Shown: positions 26,157 to 34,303 of the stretch, one piece after another
How the letters are laid out: each line of letters begins with the position of its first letter
Position numbering within the stretch: the first letter of the stretch is position 1
From: JAEWWD01 sp964440115
GTDB taxonomy: Bacteria; Bacillota; Clostridia; Christensenellales; CAG-138
Length of the DNA stretch: 64,000 bases
Direction: 5' to 3'
Assembly (NCBI GenBank): GCA_964440115.1
Contig: CAYTPV010000009.1
Span: forward strand, 120,747-184,746
Notes under the pieces: model-generated
Databases searched by the model: none
Seen by the model: the letters and a program-made list of their open reading frames with translations, nothing else
Told to the model about the DNA's origin: nothing
Made by a program: the position numbers and the translations under genes

Positions 26157-27350
26157 TTAAAGAAGCCAAAATCCCTGCTGCCCATCCGTATCCATGATCT
26201 GCAGGGCGGGTGTGCCGTCTGTGCTGGGCATATGCAGAGCCAGCGGCAGGGAAGGGGCAAACGCATACGCTCCGGGTAAAAAAGAATCCTCATCAATGAC
26301 TCCCAGCGCGCAATACACAGGGGCACTGTGTGAATCTGATGAAAACGTTGCCAATTCACAATTCCAGATACCTTCATTCGCATGAATAGACGCTTCGACG
26401 CGCACATCGGGAGTGCTGGCCGCAAAGCGCAGTTCCAGCGGCTGAGAATTTTCAAAGAGATTTAACGCATTATGCTGTTCGCAGAGGCGTCGACGAATAG
26501 CATATAGCGCGTAGGGAGAACTGTCGCACGCTATAAAACGCCGACCGTTTTTACTGGCTACTGCGGCTGTCGTGCCGCTGCCAGAAAAAAGATCGGCAAC
26601 CAGATCACCTTCCCGGGAGGAAGCAAGGAGTATGCGCTGCAGCAGCGCTTCCGGTTTTTGCGTTGCATATCCCGTTCTTTCAGGGTCGCGTTGGTGGAGG
26701 TGCTCAATATCCGTCCATACATCGCTGGGGTATACCGGTGAATCTTCGCGATAGGTATACAGCTTTCCTCCGGATCGTATGGAATAGCATACTTTGCCCT
26801 GGCCGTCGATATAGCGCTTCATATGGTTGCGCCGTTCGGGTCCCCTTGGGATACCAATCGCCTCAATATTGAAATAGACCGATTTGCTCTTGCGGTAAAA
26901 CAGTATCACGTCGTGTTTGCGGGAGAAATGCGCGGTGCTCCTTCCCCCGGATTGGTAGGCCCATATGATTTCATTCATCAGGTTGCCTGCACCAAACACT
27001 TTATCGAGCATTATTCGCAGCGGAGCCGCCATACGGTAATCCACATGAAGATAAAGAGAGCCGCTTGGAGCAAGGAGCTCATGGCAGCCCTCTAATATAG
27101 TACGCATCATGGAAAGATAGTTCTCTTTTGTCATCACATCCGAATAAGCGGTTCGCTGTATCGTCTTGCCGCCTAAACGCATGCGAAAAAGTTCTCCTGT
27201 GCCAAAAGGGGGGTCTAAATAGATCAACTGCACCTTGCCTGCGTATTCGTTTAGCAAATCGGGCAGGCAATCCTCGGTATACCCTGACATAAACAGGCCG
27301 GGGCCGCCAATAGAGTGCAATTCGCGGGTACAAGAAACAGCTTTTGGCAT
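26157..27350 (-). CDS. Site-specific DNA methyltransferase (beta-class, adenine/N4-cytosine type)
   Basis: The 397-residue protein has the catalytic motif DPPF at residues 46-49, followed much later by the AdoMet-binding motif FSGSGTT at 255-261 and TGYATQKPEALL just before it. Motif IV before motif I is the beta-class order, typical of N6-adenine or N4-cytosine methyltransferases. The last 100 residues form an extra tail I cannot assign. There is no restriction endonuclease nearby, so it is an orphan. It starts 26 bases after a GntR regulator gene, with which it is probably cotranscribed. Confidence 0.87.
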   Translation of the reverse strand: MPKAVSCTRELHSIGGPGLFMSGYTEDCLPDLLNEYAGKVQLIYLDPPFGTGELFRMRLGGKTIQRTAYSDVMTKENYLSMMRTILEGCHELLAPSGSLYLHVDYRMAAPLRIMLDKVFGAGNLMNEIIWAYQSGGRSTAHFSRKHDVILFYRKSKSVYFNIEAIGIPRGPERRNHMKRYIDGQGKVCYSIRSGGKLYTYREDSPVYPSDVWTDIEHLHQRDPERTGYATQKPEALLQRILLASSREGDLVADLFSGSGTTAAVASKNGRRFIACDSSPYALYAIRRRLCEQHNALNLFENSQPLELRFAASTPDVRVEASIHANEGIWNCELATFSSDSHSAPVYCALGVIDEDSFLPGAYAFAPSLPLALHMPSTDGTPALQIMDTDGQQGFWLL

Positions 27351-27376
27351 AATAGTACCCCCATTTTCGTTTGGCT

Positions 27377-28033
27377 TTATTCTTGCTGTGTATTATGATG
27401 ACCGGCCGTCAGTATATGCTTTTCCATACGGCTTTTCGCAAGATCAGCATCGTGTGCTTCCAAGGCGGAAAAAATCCCCTTGTGTTCTTCGAGCGATTTT
27501 GGAACGCGGGCTGGCGACATGAGCGAGCTTTGCCGTGCGTGCTGTGCGTTCTGATGCAAATTGAGAAGTATGTGCTTGAGCGTACGGCTGTTGCTTGCGG
27601 AAAAAATGATTTCATGGAATTCCGAATCCAGCCGGGCAAGATTTACCGAGTCATTGCGCCGGGTATACAGTTCCATGAGTTCTACGATTTCGGCAAGCTG
27701 GTTGAGCTGTTCCTGCTTAATGCGCTGCGCTGCCCAGTATGCAGCGAGACCTTCCAAATGATGTCGAATAGTGAATATATCGTCGATGTCTTCCTGGGAA
27801 ATTCCCTTCACCCTGACGCCCCGGTTGGGTATGGCTTCGGCCAGATCTTCCAATTCCAGCTGTTTGAGCGCTTCTCGGATTGGGGTACGGCTGACGCCGA
27901 GTTCCTCGGCTAATTTTGTTTCCACAAGGTAATCGCCGGATTGATAACGTCCTTCGATAATGCCGTCACGCACATAACGAAAAACCTTTGTTGTCAAAGA
28001 AACGTTATCACGGGAGTCCAACAGATTAGACAT
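27377..28033 (-). CDS. GntR-family regulator, FadR/FCD type
   Basis: The 218-residue protein has an N-terminal winged helix (VFRYVRDGIIEGRYQSGDYLVE, ELGVSRTPIREALKQLELE) and a helical FCD ligand domain with histidine and acidic residues (IRHHLEGLAAYWAA, LDSEFHEIIF, EEHKGIFSALEAHD) that usually bind a metal and an organic acid. The frame is open upstream, but ATG 28033 behind AAGAAGGA gives the standard N-terminus. It has its own promoter and lies ahead of the orphan methyltransferase gene. Confidence 0.9.
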   Translation of the reverse strand: MSNLLDSRDNVSLTTKVFRYVRDGIIEGRYQSGDYLVETKLAEELGVSRTPIREALKQLELEDLAEAIPNRGVRVKGISQEDIDDIFTIRHHLEGLAAYWAAQRIKQEQLNQLAEIVELMELYTRRNDSVNLARLDSEFHEIIFSASNSRTLKHILLNLHQNAQHARQSSLMSPARVPKSLEEHKGIFSALEAHDADLAKSRMEKHILTAGHHNTQQE

Positions 28034-28125
28034 AATTGTCCTTCTTTCAACAAAATTCGGCTGACGCCAAGAAAAGGGCAACATCTTTGTTTCAATCTTA
28101 GGCAGAAATATACTGCTTTGATTAG

Positions 28126-28154
28126 ATTGTATCTCAGTTGAACAAAAAGCACAA
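28126..28154 (-). promoter_or_regulatory. Promoter of the GntR-methyltransferase operon
   Basis: On the minus strand TTGTGC and TACAAT are separated by 17 bases, about 93 bases upstream of the regulator start. Confidence 0.65.
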
Positions 28155-28162
28155 TAAAAACA

Positions 28163-28170
28163 TGTATACA
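28163..28170. promoter_or_regulatory. TGTATACA palindrome, candidate FadR-type operator
   Basis: TGTATACA is a perfect 8-bp palindrome with GTACAA close by (28174-28179). FadR-type GntR proteins bind GT/AC inverted repeats. It lies 8 bases upstream of the regulator's own -35 box, suggesting autoregulation. Confidence 0.4.
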
Positions 28171-28236
28171 AGGGTACAATTCCGCAATGCCCATTTTCAT
28201 TTCAGATGATAAAAAAACATTCTGAAACAGTTTCCC

Positions 28237-28248
28237 CATACATACATT
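28237..28248 (+). promoter_or_regulatory. SigE-like -10 element upstream of spoIIIAA
   Basis: CATACATACATT contains two overlapping matches to the SigE -10 consensus CATACAMT (one mismatch or two), 17-28 bases ahead of the gene. The -35 match is poor. The spoIIIA operon is SigE-dependent in B. subtilis. Confidence 0.35.
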
Positions 28249-28264
28249 GTGATCAAAGGGGGAC

Positions 28265-29269
28265 ATGCTGCAAATGGAAAACCGTTTTAGGCTACAGAAG
28301 GCGATGTGGAAACAGGATCTGCTTCCCTTAATGCCGGCAAAACTGCAGGATCTGCTGCAGCCGATTGAAGAAGATATTCCGATTGAAGAAATCCGCATAC
28401 GCGCAGGGCAGCCATTGCAGATATGCTGCGGCGGCTTTGAACGTATGCTGTATGCGCCAGGAAAACGGCCTGCGGCGCAAATAGAGGATTGCGCACTGAT
28501 TGTTGAACGCGCCTGTGAACATTCCATATATGCCTGGGAAGAAGAACTAAGATCCGGTTTTATTACTCTGCCCGGCGGTTACAGGCTGGGTTTATGCGGA
28601 AAAGCGGTACGGGACGGGGAAAAAATCGGCCGGCTTACCGATATTACCTCCATCAACATTCGCATTGCGCGGGCTTGCGTTGGCGCAGCGGACGCCTTGC
28701 TTGCGCGCATACTGCGCATGGATGGGACGCCTTATCCAACGCTCGTTATATCTCCCCCCGGCTGCGGAAAGACGACAATTCTGCGTGATCTAACGAGGCA
28801 ATTATCAGGCGGCTTGAACGGCGCGCGGCCAATGCGCGTTTGTGTTGTGGATGAACGCATGGAGATAGCAGGATGTGTTCGCGGCGCTGCGCAGCACGAA
28901 CTGGGGCCGCGTACCGATGTGCTTTCAGGGTGTGCAAAGCGCGATGGAATACGGCTAGCTGTGCGCGTGCTTTCACCGGACGTGATCATTACCGATGAGC
29001 TAGGTTCCAAAGAAGACGCGGATGCCGTGCAGGAGGCGGCATATTGCGGCGTGGTTACCATCGCAAGTGCGCATGTGACGGATGTTGAATCGCTGTATCG
29101 CCGGACTGTACTCATGGAGCTTATGTACAGCGGCGCATTTGAGCGGCTGGTATTGCTGGGAAGGGATGGCGGCCGTGCAGGTCGTTTGATTGGAGTTTGG
29201 GATTCATCAATGCGGCAGATCGCCGATCAGGGGAGGGGATTGCGTTGCTTAGAGCGTTCGCCATGCTGA
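28265..29269 (+). CDS. spoIIIAA: Stage III sporulation protein AA (engulfment-channel ATPase)
   Basis: SpoIIIAA is the secretion-type ATPase of the mother-cell channel that feeds the forespore. The 334-residue product has Walker A ISPPGCGKTTILRD, Walker B-like VLSPDVIITDELGSKED and a Glu/His-rich VCVVDERMEI. A second ATG at 28274 is possible; the ribosome binding site AAAGGGGG sits 2 bases from the first and 11 from the second, so the start is uncertain by three codons. It heads a complete eight-gene spoIIIA operon. Confidence 0.95.
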   Translation: MLQMENRFRLQKAMWKQDLLPLMPAKLQDLLQPIEEDIPIEEIRIRAGQPLQICCGGFERMLYAPGKRPAAQIEDCALIVERACEHSIYAWEEELRSGFITLPGGYRLGLCGKAVRDGEKIGRLTDITSINIRIARACVGAADALLARILRMDGTPYPTLVISPPGCGKTTILRDLTRQLSGGLNGARPMRVCVVDERMEIAGCVRGAAQHELGPRTDVLSGCAKRDGIRLAVRVLSPDVIITDELGSKEDADAVQEAAYCGVVTIASAHVTDVESLYRRTVLMELMYSGAFERLVLLGRDGGRAGRLIGVWDSSMRQIADQGRGLRCLERSPC

Positions 29270-29760
29270 TTGTGTTTTTTGGGTGCGCTTATCTGGGAGC
29301 GCGCGCATCTTCGGGCATGCGTTTAAGAAGAGATACGCTGCGCGCCATGATCGGCTGTATCAGCAGATTATCTATATGGATGGAATACGCCCAGGAACCT
29401 CTCGCAACTCTTTCAAGAAGAGCAAAGACGGAAGAAACAGCGATATTCTGGGATGCGTTTGCAAAAGAACTCAAAAGTATGGCTGATGTGCCCCTTGCCT
29501 GGCAGCAGGCCATGGAACTTGCGCGCTCGGAGGATGCCGGGTTTGCCTCTTTGGAAAAGGGTGAGCTTGATGCGCTGTACGAATACGCACAGGAACTGGG
29601 CAGGAGTGATGGCAAAAACCAGGCGAAAAATTCTGCGTTTTTGCAGAAGAGACTGGAAGAATTATGCGAGCAGGCGCAGGCGGCATACGGAAGTAAAGGG
29701 CGTATGTACCGTTCCGTCGGCATACTGACGGGACTTGCCGCAGCGATACTGTTGTGGTGA
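29245..29760 (+). CDS. spoIIIAB: Stage III sporulation protein AB
   Basis: SpoIIIAB is a GspF-like membrane platform component of the mother cell-forespore channel. The 171-residue product has an N-terminal membrane helix (AFAMLIVFFGCAYLGARA), a helical cytoplasmic body and a C-terminal helix. The chosen start is TTG at 29245, 7 bases after GGGAGGGG and overlapping the end of spoIIIAA by 25 bases; this gives exactly the usual family length. No ATG has a comparable ribosome binding site. Confidence 0.92.
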   Translation: MLRAFAMLIVFFGCAYLGARASSGMRLRRDTLRAMIGCISRLSIWMEYAQEPLATLSRRAKTEETAIFWDAFAKELKSMADVPLAWQQAMELARSEDAGFASLEKGELDALYEYAQELGRSDGKNQAKNSAFLQKRLEELCEQAQAAYGSKGRMYRSVGILTGLAAAILLW

Positions 29761-29781
29761 TAAGGGAAGGGGATTGGACGT

Positions 29782-29979
29782 ATGAACGTAGATATGCTTT
29801 TTAAAATCGCGGGTGTCGGTATATTGGTCGCGGTCATCACCCAACTGCTCAAGCAGAGCGGTCGGGATGAAATGGCGACCATCGCCGCAATCGTCGGGCT
29901 GGTAATCGGTCTGTTGATGATGCTGGATCTGGTGGGAGATTTGTTCGACAGCGTACGTCAGGTATTCCAGCTGTACTGA
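29782..29979 (+). CDS. spoIIIAC: Stage III sporulation protein AC
   Basis: The 65-residue membrane protein has two transmembrane helices around a short loop (IAGVGILVAVITQLL and IAAIVGLVIGLLMMLDLV), with LKQSGRDE between, the SpoIIIAC signature. It is a small export-apparatus-like subunit of the engulfment channel. Spacing from spoIIIAB is 21 bases, with GGAAGGGGA as ribosome binding site. Confidence 0.94.
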   Translation: MNVDMLFKIAGVGILVAVITQLLKQSGRDEMATIAAIVGLVIGLLMMLDLVGDLFDSVRQVFQLY

Positions 29980-29992
29980 GGAGGTCCCCGTT

Positions 29993-30391
29993 ATGGCAGT
30001 ATTTCAGATTGCGGCGTTTGGGCTGCTTGCTGCGTCCATCGTCGTACTTGTGCGGGCATATCGTCCCGAAATGGCGCTGCAGATCAGCATTGTGGCAGGA
30101 TTGCTGCTGCTGCTGTACATTGTTGCGCAGGTGAGCGGCATACTGACAAGTCTGCAGGCGATATCCGAAAAATATGGGGTTAACAGCGCTTATATCGGGA
30201 TTCTCATAAAAATCATCGGCATTGCCTATATCGCGCAGTTTGCGGGAGAAATCTGTAAAGACGCGGGCGAGTCTGCAATGGCATCCAAGGTGGAGCTGGG
30301 AGGGCGCATTATGATACTTGCCGCCGCGCTGCCTGCTGCCGTCACGCTGCTAGATATGGTAGCGGCGCTACTTCCGCGGAGTACGCCATGA
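29993..30391 (+). CDS. spoIIIAD: Stage III sporulation protein AD
   Basis: The 132-residue membrane protein has at least four hydrophobic segments and the SpoIIIAD/AC-like motifs YRPEMALQISIVAG and YIAQFAGEICKDAGESAMASKVELGGR. It is an integral component of the SpoIIIA complex in the outer forespore membrane. GAGGAGGT precedes the ATG by a suitable distance, and its stop overlaps the next start (ATGA), so translation is coupled. Confidence 0.95.
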   Translation: MAVFQIAAFGLLAASIVVLVRAYRPEMALQISIVAGLLLLLYIVAQVSGILTSLQAISEKYGVNSAYIGILIKIIGIAYIAQFAGEICKDAGESAMASKVELGGRIMILAAALPAAVTLLDMVAALLPRSTP

Positions 30392-31563
30392 AAGCCAAAC
30401 GGGCATTTGCCGCCGCAATGCTTTGCCTGCTGCTCATAATCCCGCTGCGCGCCATGGCGGAAGTTCCCCTCGAAATTCGTGAAGGCGTGCAGGACGCTTT
30501 AGACGACGCAAAGCTGCAGGAATGGGATCAGATGTTTTCCTCACTGCCCAATGAGGTTCGCACATTGTGGGGCGGCGGAGACATGAGCTCGTTCGTCAGC
30601 GGATATGCGCTTGGAGAGAACGGGTTTTGGGGACAGACAATGCAGCAGGGCCTCACAGAAATATTTAAAAGCATGCTGCCCCAAATACTGCCCACGCTGC
30701 TTAGCCTGTTTGCCGTAGCGCTGCTCAGCGGTTTCTTGCGGGCAATGAGTGAAGCGGGTATGAGCGGACTCAATGATATAGCGGGTTTGGTGTGCCAGTG
30801 TTTTGCGATAGGTATTGCATTGAATGAGTTTCTCTCGCTTGCGGTGCTGGCAAGGGAGAGCATAGAAAAAACCACCGCGTTTATTGAACTTGCTTTCCCG
30901 GCCCTTCTGACGTTGCTGACTGCGGCGGGGGGCATAGCATCCGCCGGCATATTCCAGCCGGCGATGGCCATGCTCTCAAGCGGCGTTTCCGTAGCGCTGC
31001 AGGGCGTCGTTCTGCCGGTGATACTGACCGGCGGCGTGATGGGTGTGTTGAACAATATTACGGGCCGCGTACAGCTCGGGCAGTTCTTTAACCTGAGCAA
31101 GACTGCTGCGAAGTGGATCATTGGCTTCCTGTTTATGCTGTACTTTGGCGTGACTTCGCTGCAGGGCATGACGGCGGCTTCGTTTGACGGAATATCCATA
31201 CGCACGGCAAAATTTGCTTTGGATAAGCTCGTCCCCATCGTCGGCGGCATGGTATCCGGCACGGTGGATACCATGCTCGGATGTGCGATGCTCGTAAAAA
31301 ACGCCGCAGGTGTCACGGCGATACTTATCGCCTTTGGAATCGTATGTATGCCGCTGCTGCGTATTGCGGCCGGCATGCTGACATTCCGGTTTGCCGCGGC
31401 TGTCTGTGAACCGGTAGCTGATCCGCGTCTTCCCAAGATGCTCGCAGCGCTGGCGGATATATTGACCTACTTGTTTGCCGCGGCCGTAACGCTGTCCGTG
31501 ATGTTTGTGATAACCGTAGGGCTCATCATGAGTGCGGGCAATGTGGCTGTATTGGGAGGCTGA
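30388..31563 (+). CDS. spoIIIAE: Stage III sporulation protein AE
   Basis: SpoIIIAE is the large multi-pass membrane component of the channel. The 391-residue product has a signal-like N-terminus (AAMLCLLLIIPLRAMAE), an extracytoplasmic segment, and many hydrophobic helices, with characteristic GGIASAGIFQPAMAMLSSGV and SLQGMTAASFDGISIRTAKFALDKLVPIVGG. Length is standard. The first four bases overlap spoIIIAD. Confidence 0.95.
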   Translation: MKAKRAFAAAMLCLLLIIPLRAMAEVPLEIREGVQDALDDAKLQEWDQMFSSLPNEVRTLWGGGDMSSFVSGYALGENGFWGQTMQQGLTEIFKSMLPQILPTLLSLFAVALLSGFLRAMSEAGMSGLNDIAGLVCQCFAIGIALNEFLSLAVLARESIEKTTAFIELAFPALLTLLTAAGGIASAGIFQPAMAMLSSGVSVALQGVVLPVILTGGVMGVLNNITGRVQLGQFFNLSKTAAKWIIGFLFMLYFGVTSLQGMTAASFDGISIRTAKFALDKLVPIVGGMVSGTVDTMLGCAMLVKNAAGVTAILIAFGIVCMPLLRIAAGMLTFRFAAAVCEPVADPRLPKMLAALADILTYLFAAAVTLSVMFVITVGLIMSAGNVAVLGG

Positions 31564-31564
31564 T

Positions 31565-31852
31565 ATGCTTTCTTCGCTGTATTCCGTCACGATGTTTACA
31601 GCTGCAATGGCGGTATTGTGCGCGCTGTTGGAGACCATGATCCCGCAGGGGCGATTAAAAAGCACAGTATTGCTTGCAATCGGCATCGTATTCCTGCTTG
31701 CGCTTGCCGCTCCTATATCCGACCTTCTCAAACAGGAGCCAGTCTCATTCGAAACGGGGGTAACGCAAGATATGCAGGGGTTGCAGCAATCGCCCACCTA
31801 TGAAGGCTTACTCAGAGGATATTACGAAGACAGCGTAGCCCAGAAGCAATAA
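31565..31852 (+). CDS. spoIIIAF: Stage III sporulation protein AF, short form
   Basis: This 95-residue product sits at the SpoIIIAF position and has the two N-terminal transmembrane helices (SVTMFTAAMAVLCALLETMI and STVLLAIGIVFLLALAAPIS) with IPQGRLKS between, as in SpoIIIAF. It then ends after about 35 polar residues, whereas B. subtilis SpoIIIAF has about 200 residues with a soluble ring-forming domain. No downstream reading frame could restore that domain: spoIIIAG starts 31 bases later. The ATG follows GGGAGG. Either the domain was lost or it is dispensable in this lineage. Confidence 0.85.
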   Translation: MLSSLYSVTMFTAAMAVLCALLETMIPQGRLKSTVLLAIGIVFLLALAAPISDLLKQEPVSFETGVTQDMQGLQQSPTYEGLLRGYYEDSVAQKQ

Positions 31853-31882
31853 TCGGATGTGACTGCGGGAGGGATGTCTCAA

Positions 31883-32494
31883 ATGGATACGAAAAAAAAA
31901 GGCAAAGCCGCGAGCGGCGGGTTGATAGCAAAGATTGCCGATAGGCTTAAGGCGGATAAACGGTTGGAATTTGTGGTGTATGCAGGGATTGCTCTGCTGA
32001 TACTCGCGCTTTATATTTCAACACTGCTGCCCCAAAATCCCGCTGCACAGACGAATACTTCAACCGCCCAGGATGGTGAGACGATGCGCAGCGAACAGGA
32101 GCTGGAGAACCGGCTGCAAACCGTACTTTCGAGCATACGCGGCGCAGGCCGCGTGGAGGTGATGATTACTTATGAAACAGGACCGGAACTCGTTACCGCC
32201 ATGAGCAAGGATACCAATTCCAACAAATCGCAAAGCGTGGATGAAGGCAAGCAGAGCTCAACAGAGCAGCAGACAGAATCCCAGAAGCCGGCCACGGTAT
32301 CCGGCAGCGGCGGAACAGAACCCATCGTGCTTACCGAAAAACAGCCCGCGGTTCGAGGGGTAATTGTGGTGGCGGAGGGGGCAGCTAATATAGCGGTTCG
32401 AATGGATCTGCAGCTTGCGGTGCAGACGGTACTTAATGTACCGCTGTCCAGCATAGAAGTGTTTGAATTAGGTTCTTCGCAAACAGAACCATAA
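31883..32494 (+). CDS. spoIIIAG: Stage III sporulation protein AG
   Basis: SpoIIIAG forms a large ring in the space between mother cell and forespore. The 203-residue product has a lysine-rich N-terminus, one transmembrane helix (FVVYAGIALLILALYIST), a linker, and a ring-building domain (LENRLQTVLSSIRGAGRVEVM and AVRGVIVVAEGAANIAVRMDL). GGGAGGG at 31868 lies 9 bases before ATG 31883, so that start is chosen over the GTG at 31859 and ATG 31874. Confidence 0.94.
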   Translation: MDTKKKGKAASGGLIAKIADRLKADKRLEFVVYAGIALLILALYISTLLPQNPAAQTNTSTAQDGETMRSEQELENRLQTVLSSIRGAGRVEVMITYETGPELVTAMSKDTNSNKSQSVDEGKQSSTEQQTESQKPATVSGSGGTEPIVLTEKQPAVRGVIVVAEGAANIAVRMDLQLAVQTVLNVPLSSIEVFELGSSQTEP

Positions 32495-32512
32495 AGGGAA
32501 AGGGGAATTGTC

Positions 32513-33010
32513 ATGAAGAAGTATGGCATATTGATCGGATTATTGGTGCTGCTGGTGGTAGCGGTGTATGTGAATGTGCGTATCAACAAGGCTACTCCCA
32601 CAAATCCGAAGCCTACGATGACCATAAAGGCGGCGGATAAGGCGGCGTCCGCGGACGCGGAAGCATATTTCGAAACCTATCGGACGGACAGACAGAGTCA
32701 GCGCGATATGGAGCTTTCCTACCTTGAAACGATCATCACAAATGAAGAAACAGATGCTGAAACGCTTGCCGACGCGCAGCAGCAGAAACTGGCCATAGTA
32801 GACGGCATGGAAAAGGAATTCACGATTGAAAGCCTGCTCAAAGCCAAAGGATTTGAGGATGCTGCGGTTATGGTACATAACGGCTCCGTAAATGTTGTCA
32901 TCAAAGCGGATACACTAAGCGCCCAGCAGGTTGCACAGGTGCTGGATATTGTCTGCCGAGAGACGGGCGAAGAAGCTGAAAATGTGAAGGTAACCACCGC
33001 AAAGGGCTGA
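32513..33010 (+). CDS. spoIIIAH: Stage III sporulation protein AH
   Basis: SpoIIIAH zips to the forespore protein SpoIIQ across the septal space. The 165-residue product starts with one transmembrane helix (ILIGLLVLLVVAVYVNV), then a helical, ring-building domain with AYFETYRTDRQSQRDMELSYLETII and a C-terminal VLDIVCRETGEEAENVKVT. GAAAGGGGA precedes the ATG. It is the last gene of the operon. The SpoIIQ partner is not in the window. Confidence 0.94.
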   Translation: MKKYGILIGLLVLLVVAVYVNVRINKATPTNPKPTMTIKAADKAASADAEAYFETYRTDRQSQRDMELSYLETIITNEETDAETLADAQQQKLAIVDGMEKEFTIESLLKAKGFEDAAVMVHNGSVNVVIKADTLSAQQVAQVLDIVCRETGEEAENVKVTTAKG

Positions 33011-33012
33011 TT

Positions 33013-33048
33013 TTGGGGAAAGGTAACGCATTTTCACCTTTTTCCCAA
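33013..33048 (+). terminator. Weak hairpin after the spoIIIA operon
   Basis: TTGGG and AAAGGT pair with ACCTTT and CCCAA around an 11-base loop just after spoIIIAH. The stem has a small internal mismatch and no long T-run follows. Confidence 0.45.
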
Positions 33049-33056
33049 GGCTTTGT

Positions 33057-33084
33057 TTGCATTGCCTTCATGATCTGGTATAAT
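33057..33084 (+). promoter_or_regulatory. Sigma-A promoter for the Asp23 gene
   Basis: TTGCAT and consensus TATAAT are separated by 16 bases, about 60 bases before the gene. Confidence 0.7.
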
Positions 33085-33144
33085 AGGAACATCTATTTAG
33101 AGATAACGCGATGCCAGTGTGCATTTGGATAGGAGGATCGCTAT

Positions 33145-33594
33145 ATGGGCAATAATTACGAATTGACCCCGGATGTTAAAAGCAACGACGGTGGCAAAAT
33201 CGTATTCGCAACGGATGTTATTGCCACCATCGCGGCGCTTGCGGCTGCAGATGTAAAGGGTGTTGCCGGTATGAGCGGCGGCATGGTGGAAGGCTTTACG
33301 GAAATGCTCGGCCGGAAAAACCTCACAAAAGGCGTAAAAGTTGAGGTCGGTACGGAAGAAGCAGCCGTGGATGCGAGTGTAATCGTTCAGTACGGCTTTC
33401 GTATTCAGGAAGTCTGCACGGAAGTTCAGCGAGCAATTAAAAATGCAGTCGAAACCATGACAGGCCTAAGGGTTGTGGAAGTCAACGTATATGTGCAGGC
33501 GGTCAGCTTTGACGCTGCAGAACCTGTTCCGGAAATAAAAAAGGAAAAGCCGGAAAAGGAAGCAAAACCCGTTGAACCGCAGCGCTTAAAGTAG
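33145..33594 (+). CDS. Asp23/Gls24 family envelope stress protein
   Basis: The 149-residue protein has the Asp23 fold signature: IVFATDVIATIAALAAADVKGVAGM, VEVGTEEAAVDASVIVQYG and VCTEVQRAIKNAVETMTGLRVVEVNVYV. The C-terminal tail is lysine/glutamate-rich. Asp23 proteins are abundant, membrane-tethered through AmaP, and respond to envelope stress. The amaP gene lies just downstream after a terminator. GGAGGAT precedes the ATG. Confidence 0.92.
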   Translation: MGNNYELTPDVKSNDGGKIVFATDVIATIAALAAADVKGVAGMSGGMVEGFTEMLGRKNLTKGVKVEVGTEEAAVDASVIVQYGFRIQEVCTEVQRAIKNAVETMTGLRVVEVNVYVQAVSFDAAEPVPEIKKEKPEKEAKPVEPQRLK

Positions 33595-33624
33595 TGTTTT
33601 TCACCAATGGGTTGGGAAAGCTTC

Positions 33625-33649
33625 AAAAAGGCGCCGCCGGCGCCTTTTT
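33625..33649 (+). terminator. Terminator after the Asp23 gene
   Basis: AAAAAGGCGCC pairs perfectly with GGCGCCTTTTT around a 3-base loop. It separates asp23 from amaP, so the two can be expressed at different levels. Confidence 0.9.
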
Positions 33650-33724
33650 GGGATGTATGGATATACTTGAATAGGACTCTATTGCGAAAGAAACGCGTGT
33701 ACTATCGCGGGAGAAGAGGTTTAC

Positions 33725-34285
33725 ATGAAAGCGAAACTGTTTGACAGGATATTGCTTGCATTGCTGCTCATAGTAACTACGGCGCTGTCGCTGCTGGCAA
33801 TAGTGTTGGCGGCCCGCGTGCTGCCGCTTGAAAACATACAGTACTTCTCCGCCATGATGTACGAGGGTGTAAACAACGCCATCATACTTGCCGGGTCGGG
33901 TCTGGTGCTGTTCATTGTGTCCGTCCGTCTGATGTTTGCGGGAAGCAAGAAAAAGGAAGTACTGCCGACATCGACGCTGGTGCAGGCCACCGAACTGGGC
34001 GCGGCATTTATTACTATTTCCGCGATCGACTCCATGGTGCAGAAGCATTGCCGTGCAAACAACCGTATTCGCAACGTCATCAGCAATGTGCGTCCCGTGC
34101 GTGACGGGGGCGTGACAATCAGTGTGCGCCTAGCGCTTATGCCGGATACGGATATTCCGGTGCTTACGGCAGAACTGCAGAAGTCGCTCAAAGAATATGT
34201 CGAGAAGAATTCAGGCATCAACGTACGCGAAGTAGGAATACTCGTTGAAGATACCTCGAGTAATCCGAGAAGCCGCGTTGACTGA
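33725..34285 (+). CDS. amaP: Alkaline shock response membrane anchor protein AmaP
   Basis: The 186-residue protein begins with two transmembrane helices (ILLALLLIVTTALSLLAIVLAA and NAIILAGSGLVLFIVSVRLMF) and continues with an Asp23-like cytoplasmic domain (AAFITISAIDSMVQKHCRANNRIRNV, later KSLKEYVEKNSGINVREVGILVED). AmaP ties Asp23 to the membrane. The neighbours (Asp23 before, DUF2273 after) are the usual set. GAGAAGAGG precedes the ATG. Confidence 0.9.
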   Translation: MKAKLFDRILLALLLIVTTALSLLAIVLAARVLPLENIQYFSAMMYEGVNNAIILAGSGLVLFIVSVRLMFAGSKKKEVLPTSTLVQATELGAAFITISAIDSMVQKHCRANNRIRNVISNVRPVRDGGVTISVRLALMPDTDIPVLTAELQKSLKEYVEKNSGINVREVGILVEDTSSNPRSRVD

Positions 34286-34303
34286 AGAACGGAGTGTTGA
34301 GCT

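Noticed and set aside
30528..31436. 302-codon - strand frame
   Set aside because: Antisense shadow of spoIIIAE; Ser/Pro-rich composition and no domain.
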